Assembly (NCBI GenBank): GCA_943913645.1
Contig: CALTYZ010000003.1
Span: 1-64,000 of the forward strand
Origin: an uncultured Corynebacterium sp.
GTDB lineage: Bacteria; Actinomycetota; Actinomycetes; Mycobacteriales; Mycobacteriaceae
Direction of reading: 5' to 3'
DNA length: 64,000 bases
The number at the start of each line of letters is the position of its first letter. The stretch's first letter is position 1. Positions 58,903-64,000 of the stretch are shown here, piece by piece. Below the pieces are notes generated by a model. It saw only the letters and a list, made by a program, of their open reading frames with translations. It ran no database searches and had not been told where the DNA came from. A program made the position numbers and the translations under genes.

Positions 58903-60165
58903 TTAGGAACCGCCCGCCCGGCGCGGACCGGCTCCAGGAACATAGCCGTGCAGGGTGTCGGCGTACACCTCGCGCAGCTCAGCGGCGGAGGTTGCCCAGC
59001 TGAACTGGGATGCGTGGGCAGTGGCGGCCTGGGCCATGGACAGGCGCAGGGTGTCGTCGATAAGCAACTGTTCAATCGCATCGACCCAGGCATTGGTGTC
59101 ATGACTGGTGACGAGTACTCCGGTCTCCCCATCGGAGATGGCAAGGGGCAACCCCCCGACTCTGGCGGCGATCACAGGTGTGCCGGTGGCTTGCGCTTCG
59201 ATGGCCACCAGCCCGAAGCTTTCGTTGTAGCTGGGCACGGCGACAAGGTCAGCGGCTTGGTAGATGCTCACCAATTCCTGGGGTGGCCGGGGCCCGAGGA
59301 AGCGGCAGATGTGCGCAATGCCCTCCTGCCTTGCAATATCGCGGTAGTGCTCCACACTGGCACCGGTGCCTGAGGCACCGCCGCACATGATGACCCGCAG
59401 CGCAGCATCCACATGTGCGCGGCGCACAAGCTCGCCCATGGCGCGGAGCACGACTTGCGGGCCTTTGAAATCTTGCATCCTGCCGACGAACGCCACCACC
59501 TTGGCGTGTACGGGGATGCCGAGTGCGCGCCGTGCCAGCTCGGTATTGCGGTTCGTTCCCGGCGTGAACAGGGCAACATCAGCACCTGGGCGAACAACGG
59601 AGATTTTGCTCGGATCGACATCGTAGAACCGCGCGAGCTGCTTCGTTTCATCGTCGGTATTGACCACAAGCCGGGTGGCGTTGTCAACTAACTGCTGTTC
59701 GCAGATGCGCCGCGCTTCACTTTCGGTGTTATCAGTGCCGTACGCATTTTTCACCGCTGCCCAGGTGTGTCCTGTGTGCACGAGCGGCACCCCCGCCAGG
59801 TCCGCCAACAGCCACCCGACCTGCCCGGAAAGCCAGTAGTGGGAGTGAATCAGCGCGTATTCTTCCCCGTGGGCGCGTGTGAACTGCACCACTCCCCCAC
59901 TGAATGCGGCCAGCTGGGTTGGTAGTTCTTCTTTCTCCAGACCTTCAAACGGGCCGGCGACGATATTGATCACTCGGTAGCCGGGTTCGACCTCAACGAT
60001 CTCGCCTTGGCTCGGCCGCGTCGCCCGGGTGAACACATCAACGGCGACTCCGCTGCGGGCGAGTTGGCGCGCTATGTTGTGAACGTAGACGTTCATCCCG
60101 CCCGCATCCCCTGTTCCCGGCTGCTCGAGAGGGGATGTGTGCATGGAGATCATGGCAACGCGCAT
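58903..60165 (-). CDS. mshA: D-inositol-3-phosphate glycosyltransferase MshA
   Basis: This 420-residue GT4 enzyme starts mycothiol synthesis by joining GlcNAc to inositol phosphate. Its N-terminal motif is MISMHTSPLEQPGTGDAGGM; HSHYWLSGQVGWLLA and TGHTWAAVKN are MshA-specific; the donor site reads FVGRMQDFKGP and the E-x7-E motif is ESFGLVAIEAQATGTPV. Mycothiol is the low-molecular-weight thiol of actinobacteria, which supports the taxonomic call. TAGTGT lies 6 nt before ATG 60165. Confidence 0.95.
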   Translation of the reverse strand: MRVAMISMHTSPLEQPGTGDAGGMNVYVHNIARQLARSGVAVDVFTRATRPSQGEIVEVEPGYRVINIVAGPFEGLEKEELPTQLAAFSGGVVQFTRAHGEEYALIHSHYWLSGQVGWLLADLAGVPLVHTGHTWAAVKNAYGTDNTESEARRICEQQLVDNATRLVVNTDDETKQLARFYDVDPSKISVVRPGADVALFTPGTNRNTELARRALGIPVHAKVVAFVGRMQDFKGPQVVLRAMGELVRRAHVDAALRVIMCGGASGTGASVEHYRDIARQEGIAHICRFLGPRPPQELVSIYQAADLVAVPSYNESFGLVAIEAQATGTPVIAARVGGLPLAISDGETGVLVTSHDTNAWVDAIEQLLIDDTLRLSMAQAATAHASQFSWATSAAELREVYADTLHGYVPGAGPRRAGGS

Positions 60166-60220
60166 GCGCCAACACTAGCGTGCTTGACAGCTTGACGACG
60201 CCCACCCTGCCAGGCCGCGT

Positions 60221-62086
60221 TTAGGACATGTCGAGCGCATGCTTGTGCCAGGAGGAGAAATCCTCCGCCACCGATGCCGCCAGCCGCCGGTATGCCGTCA
60301 GTGTTGGACGCGCCAGGCACTCCATCTCCACGACCGCCCCTTCGGCCAAGTGGCGGTCGTAGGGAATCTGGTGCACAGCGCGGGTCCGTGCCCGGAAGTG
60401 CTCCTCAATGGGCTCCATGTCTACCATCGGTTTTCCTGGCGCCGCGGCGGAGATGACCACCACCGAGTTCGCCGCTAACTGCTCATAGCCATGCAGCGAC
60501 AGCCAATCCAATGTGGCGGACGCCGCCTGTGCGCCGTCGAGCGCGGGCGAGGTGACCAGCACCAGCGTATTGGCCAAATCAAGCACACCCGCCATCGCAG
60601 AGTGCATCAAGCCGGTGCCGCAATCAGTGAGGATCACATTGTAGTGGTGCTGCAGGATGTCGATGGCGCGGCGGTAATCCTGCTCACTGAACGCCTCGGA
60701 GACTGCCGGGTCACGTTCACTGCCAATCACCTCGAGGCGCGAACTTGCCTGGTTGGTAAACGCACGTACCTCGGGGTAGCGCGTGGTGTCCTCGGCGTTG
60801 AGCAGGTCTCGGATTGTCGCCGGACCCGGCGCGGCCGCGCGCTGGGCGAGCGTGCCTAAGTCCGGGTTTGCGTCAATGGCAATCACGCGGTCGCCACGCT
60901 CAGCTGCGAACACCCCGCCGAGCGCAACGGTGGTGGTTGTCTTGCCGACACCGCCTTTAAGTGACATCACGGCGATGCGGTAATCCCCACGCAGCGGCGC
61001 ACGAACCGCCTCAAGGAGGCGCTCTTCTTCCTGCTCGCTCGCGGATCCGCCTGGGTTCACACGCCCACCCGACATCGTGTGGACCATCCTGCGCCACCCC
61101 TTCTTCGGAGGCGTTTTCACCGGGTTGATCAAGTTCGACTCATCAATCGCCTGCGGTGCCAGTAGCCCATGCTCCGCCGACGCTGCCCGCGGTGGCACCT
61201 CAGAGCGCACAGCGGGCAGGTCTGATCGGCCCTCGCCTCGGGGTTCAACCCTGTGTCCAGCTGGTGCAGTTGGGGTGCTGATGTCCCCGGTGTCGGCAGC
61301 AGGTGTGGGCGAAATCGGGCTGTCTGAAACGGGGTCGTCTGAATCGACGCTCTTTGAAACAGGGCTGTCTGGGGGTGGTGCAATCGGGGGGACGGCGAGC
61401 CTTGGCGCGCCGGGCACAGTCGAACTGCCCTGTGTCTCGCTGGTTTGCGATCCGAACTGAGCAGTCAGTTTCGTGGCATCTCGATTCGCTTGGTCTTTGT
61501 GGCGCGACGCGGCGTGGCGTGTGACGGTGTCACGTTTGGGCGTGTTGCGCTTGACGTTGTCATGCTGCTGGCCCCAGTCCTCAAAACTGCGGTACACATT
61601 CGCGATGATTTCATCATCACTGAGCTGCTCTTTTGTGCCTCCAGAAGCCGCGTCCGTGGTGGTCGATTTAGCTGTGTCGGCTGCGTCGGTAGTGTCGGTA
61701 GTGTCGGTCGCGGCGTTTGTCTGTGTGGAGCTGCGCGGTTGCGTCGACTGCTGCCAGGATTGCGCATAGTTCAGCGTCTCGAGCTCCGATTCCAGCAATC
61801 CTTTGTTCTCCGCCTGTGGCTCAACCGAGGGGGCCTCCGGGGTCGAATCGTGTCGCTGCTGCGGTTGCGTGGCACCCAGGTGTTGCGTGTGGCTGTTTGG
61901 CTGGAGTTTGCCGTCGTGAATGATCACGTTTTGGCTGGCTTTTGGCTCTTCCTGCGCGGCTGGTTGCGCACTGGCCAAGTAGCCGACCGTGCCTTGGTCG
62001 AGTACGGCTTTGACCGCCTCCGCCGGGGCAGAATTAACCCTCAGCCAAGGGGAACTATTCGGTTGTGAGCCCTTGTTATCGTTCAT
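60221..62086 (-). CDS. MinD/ParA-like ATPase with long disordered N-terminus
   Basis: This 621-residue protein has about 360 residues of low-complexity sequence (Ser, Thr, Pro, Gln, Asp), including Asp-Thr runs near residues 128-148. A deviant-Walker ATPase domain follows: SLKGGVGKTTTT at 375-386, IAIDANPDLGTLAQRAA and the second Asp in VILTDCGTGLMH. The layout resembles EspI-like and other MinD-type proteins linked to type VII secretion or polar organisation, but no secretion genes are nearby. AAGGAG precedes ATG 62086. Confidence 0.75.
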   Translation of the reverse strand: MNDNKGSQPNSSPWLRVNSAPAEAVKAVLDQGTVGYLASAQPAAQEEPKASQNVIIHDGKLQPNSHTQHLGATQPQQRHDSTPEAPSVEPQAENKGLLESELETLNYAQSWQQSTQPRSSTQTNAATDTTDTTDAADTAKSTTTDAASGGTKEQLSDDEIIANVYRSFEDWGQQHDNVKRNTPKRDTVTRHAASRHKDQANRDATKLTAQFGSQTSETQGSSTVPGAPRLAVPPIAPPPDSPVSKSVDSDDPVSDSPISPTPAADTGDISTPTAPAGHRVEPRGEGRSDLPAVRSEVPPRAASAEHGLLAPQAIDESNLINPVKTPPKKGWRRMVHTMSGGRVNPGGSASEQEEERLLEAVRAPLRGDYRIAVMSLKGGVGKTTTTVALGGVFAAERGDRVIAIDANPDLGTLAQRAAAPGPATIRDLLNAEDTTRYPEVRAFTNQASSRLEVIGSERDPAVSEAFSEQDYRRAIDILQHHYNVILTDCGTGLMHSAMAGVLDLANTLVLVTSPALDGAQAASATLDWLSLHGYEQLAANSVVVISAAAPGKPMVDMEPIEEHFRARTRAVHQIPYDRHLAEGAVVEMECLARPTLTAYRRLAASVAEDFSSWHKHALDMS

Positions 62087-62442
62087 TTCAGCTCCTTGGC
62101 ACTGTTCATACCGGTGAATCTCAACGTCCAGCCTCTACCTCGACCGCCCAACGCGTCGCAAGAGAGGCACACGCACAGGCACATATCAGCGAATAAACAG
62201 ACTATTCGATTACACACGCCAAGAAAAGTCGTATTTCTTTTATATATGGCATGGATATGCCACCACCTGTCCCACCTGCACCATTGACAGAAAACCTCAG
62301 GATTGAAGTGTCTCCCAGCCGGCAAAACGCGAGCGAGAACAAGCGCAAAACACGCGACTCCCCATAAACCTACGGTTGCGTAAGTTATAGTGTGTGAAGT
62401 TTTTTACCTAGAAAGCACTTCCCCGCAAGCTGAGGAGATCCC
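62087..62442. promoter_or_regulatory. 356-bp divergent intergenic region
   Basis: This gap lies between the MinD-like gene (leftward) and the acyl-CoA ligase (rightward). It contains an A+T-rich core (62221-62250) and TATAGT (62386-62391), a good -10 for the ligase. TACGGTTGCGTA (62371-62382) is a short dyad just upstream that could bind a regulator. No ORF with coding character or RNA gene is visible. Confidence 0.5.
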
Positions 62443-64000
62443 ATGGGAGCGTTTGAGAATAAGGCCTGGATTCAGCACTACGCTGACTGGACCGACCCCT
62501 ACCCAGAGCTGGGCGATGACACACTCGTCAGCCTTTTCAATGACGCAGTAGCGAATGCACCCAAGCGCGCCGCCACCTGGTTCATGGGCAAAACGCTCAC
62601 CTACGCCCAGGTCGATGAAAAAGCCACGCAGCTTGCCTCCGCATTGACCGACCTCGGCGTACGCCAGGGCGACCGGGTTGCCATCGCACTGCCCAACTGC
62701 CCGCAACACGTCATCGCCATCACCGCACTGCTGCGCATCGGCGCGGTGGTGGTGGAACACAACCCGCTCTACACCGCCTACGAACTCAAAAGCCAGTTTC
62801 TTGACCACGGTGCCAAAGTGGCCATCGTCTTTGACCGCGAGGCGCACACCTTCCTCAGCCTGCAACACGACACCGGGCTGGAAACCATCATCACCGTCAA
62901 CATGATCGATGAAATGCCACGAACTTTGAAAGCAGCACTTGCCTTACCGCTGCCACCAATAAGCAAAAAACGTGCAGAGTTATCCCGCCCCGCACCTGGC
63001 ACACTCAGCTGGAACGATCTACTCAAGCGCGCTAGTGCTCCAGTTGCAGCACCCATCATCACCCAAGATGACACAGCGTTTATTCTCTACACCTCCGGCA
63101 CCACCGGTGAACCCAAAGGCGCACCGCTGACCCACCGCAACGTCATCGCCGTGTTGAAAGGCGGGCTGACCTGGCTAGAAAACTGGGGTGCTACAGAAGA
63201 AAAAGTGCTCGCCGTACTGCCACTTTTCCACATCTACGGACTGACGCTCAACTACGGGCTGCCCCTGACGGTTGCCGGTCAGATTGTGCTGGTGCCGGCA
63301 CCGAAACCGGAGCTGTACCAAAGCGCGATCAAAAAAACTCGTCCAACGCTTTTGCCTGGTGTGCCCACCTTGTACGAGCGCATCACCGACTGGGCCATAG
63401 CAAGCGGGGTGGATCTGTCATCTATCCACTCTTCGGTGTCTGGTGCAGCCACGCTTCCCGCCTCCACCATCGAAAAATGGGAGCGCGCCACCGGCGGGCG
63501 GCTCATTGAAGGCTACGGCTTGACCGAAACTGCGCCCATCCTCGCCGGCAACCCGCTCGACGGTAACCGACGCCCAGGCTACATTGGCCTGCCGTTTCCA
63601 AACACAGAAATTCGCATCGCCAACCCCGACAACCCGGCACAGACCATGCCAGATGGCGAGCCGGGAGAACTTCTTGCCCGCGGACCGCAGGTGTTTTCCG
63701 GCTACCTCAACAAACCAGAAGCGAATCAGCGCGCCTTCTACCAAGACTGGTTCCGCACCGGCGATATGGCGGTAATGGAAGAAGACGGGTTCATCCGCCT
63801 GGTGGCGCGAATCAAGGAGATCATCATCACCGGAGGCTTCAACGTTTACCCCGACGAGGTGGAAGAAGTCATGCGCGCACACCCGGATATCACCGACATC
63901 GCAGTCGTGGGCCGACCGCGTGACGACGGCTCCGAAGACGTCGTTGCCTGCGTCACACTTCGCGACGGCGCCGCTCTTGACCCAGAGGGAATGAAAGATT
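62443..64000 (+). CDS. Long-chain fatty acid-CoA ligase (3' end outside window)
   Basis: The frame from ATG 62443 stays open for 519 codons to the window edge. It is an acyl-AMP-forming ligase: FILYTSGTTGEPKGAPLTH (A3), LPLFHIYGL, EGYGLTETAPI (A5), WFRTGDMA (A7) and RIKEIIITGGFNVYPDEVEE (A8). Only the final A10 lysine region is missing. AGGAGA lies 5 nt before the start. It would charge fatty acids with CoA for degradation or for lipid and mycolate synthesis. Confidence 0.93.
   Translation, partial: MGAFENKAWIQHYADWTDPYPELGDDTLVSLFNDAVANAPKRAATWFMGKTLTYAQVDEKATQLASALTDLGVRQGDRVAIALPNCPQHVIAITALLRIGAVVVEHNPLYTAYELKSQFLDHGAKVAIVFDREAHTFLSLQHDTGLETIITVNMIDEMPRTLKAALALPLPPISKKRAELSRPAPGTLSWNDLLKRASAPVAAPIITQDDTAFILYTSGTTGEPKGAPLTHRNVIAVLKGGLTWLENWGATEEKVLAVLPLFHIYGLTLNYGLPLTVAGQIVLVPAPKPELYQSAIKKTRPTLLPGVPTLYERITDWAIASGVDLSSIHSSVSGAATLPASTIEKWERATGGRLIEGYGLTETAPILAGNPLDGNRRPGYIGLPFPNTEIRIANPDNPAQTMPDGEPGELLARGPQVFSGYLNKPEANQRAFYQDWFRTGDMAVMEEDGFIRLVARIKEIIITGGFNVYPDEVEEVMRAHPDITDIAVVGRPRDDGSEDVVACVTLRDGAALDPEGMKD

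Overview
The window is a 64 kb stretch of an actinobacterial chromosome, almost certainly Corynebacterium or a close relative. Evidence for this is the moderately high GC, the mycothiol gene mshA, a menaquinone set with a MenJ-type reductase, a SenX3-RegX3 pair, and many genes whose start codon sits 7-8 nt after a TANNNT -10 hexamer with no ribosome site (leaderless mRNAs). From memory, gene order is broadly colinear, in inverted orientation, with the Mycobacterium tuberculosis Rv0486-Rv0562 region. Nearly every base is coding. The only gene-free gap over 300 bp is 62087-62442, which holds promoters and no visible gene.

Layout. 1-49: part of a tRNA-Tyr. 177-3364: ispB, menJ, menG (prenyl tail, tail reduction, ring methylation). 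3480-9676: a metal block inserted in the menaquinone cluster, with a Mn/Fe-type ABC importer (mntABC), a DtxR-family regulator and feoA-feoB-feoC behind a DtxR-like box. 9720-18199: mgtA, a DUF3592 protein, menD, a DASS carboxylate transporter, menC, two DUF202 proteins and menB. 18196-24145: a 6 kb accessory island between menB and menE, with a truncated AAA ATPase pseudogene, a bacitracin/lantibiotic-type ABC exporter with two permeases, a LuxR-type two-component system, an intact AAA ATPase and a perfect 43-bp inverted repeat. 24174-28254: menE, menA, an AEC permease, small membrane proteins and an XRE regulator. 28254-35582: galE, the System II cytochrome c maturation set (ccsB, resB, ccdA, resA), a phosphatase and hemL. 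35651-38527: ktrA, trkH/ktrB and a DedA protein. 38564-50341: the heme genes hemY, hemE, hemB, hemD, hemC and hemA with a glutaredoxin-like protein, two small membrane proteins and an 869-residue P-type ATPase homologue that lacks its catalytic residues. 50455-62086: a SerB-like phosphatase, a tiny ribosome-type protein, a BldC-like HTH protein, proC, a disordered membrane protein, ppx/gppA, a Cys-rich protein, regX3, senX3, gpmA, mshA and a MinD/ParA ATPase. 62443-end: a fatty acyl-CoA ligase cut by the window edge.

The themes fit together as respiration. Menaquinone, heme and cytochrome c maturation genes build the electron chain, the iron and manganese importers feed it, and mycothiol, glutaredoxin and thioredoxin-like proteins handle redox. 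The most unusual items are the apparently dead P-type ATPase inside the heme operon, the ATPase-flanked island with its 43-bp inverted repeat, and a predicted leaderless 33-codon upstream reading frame ahead of mntA.
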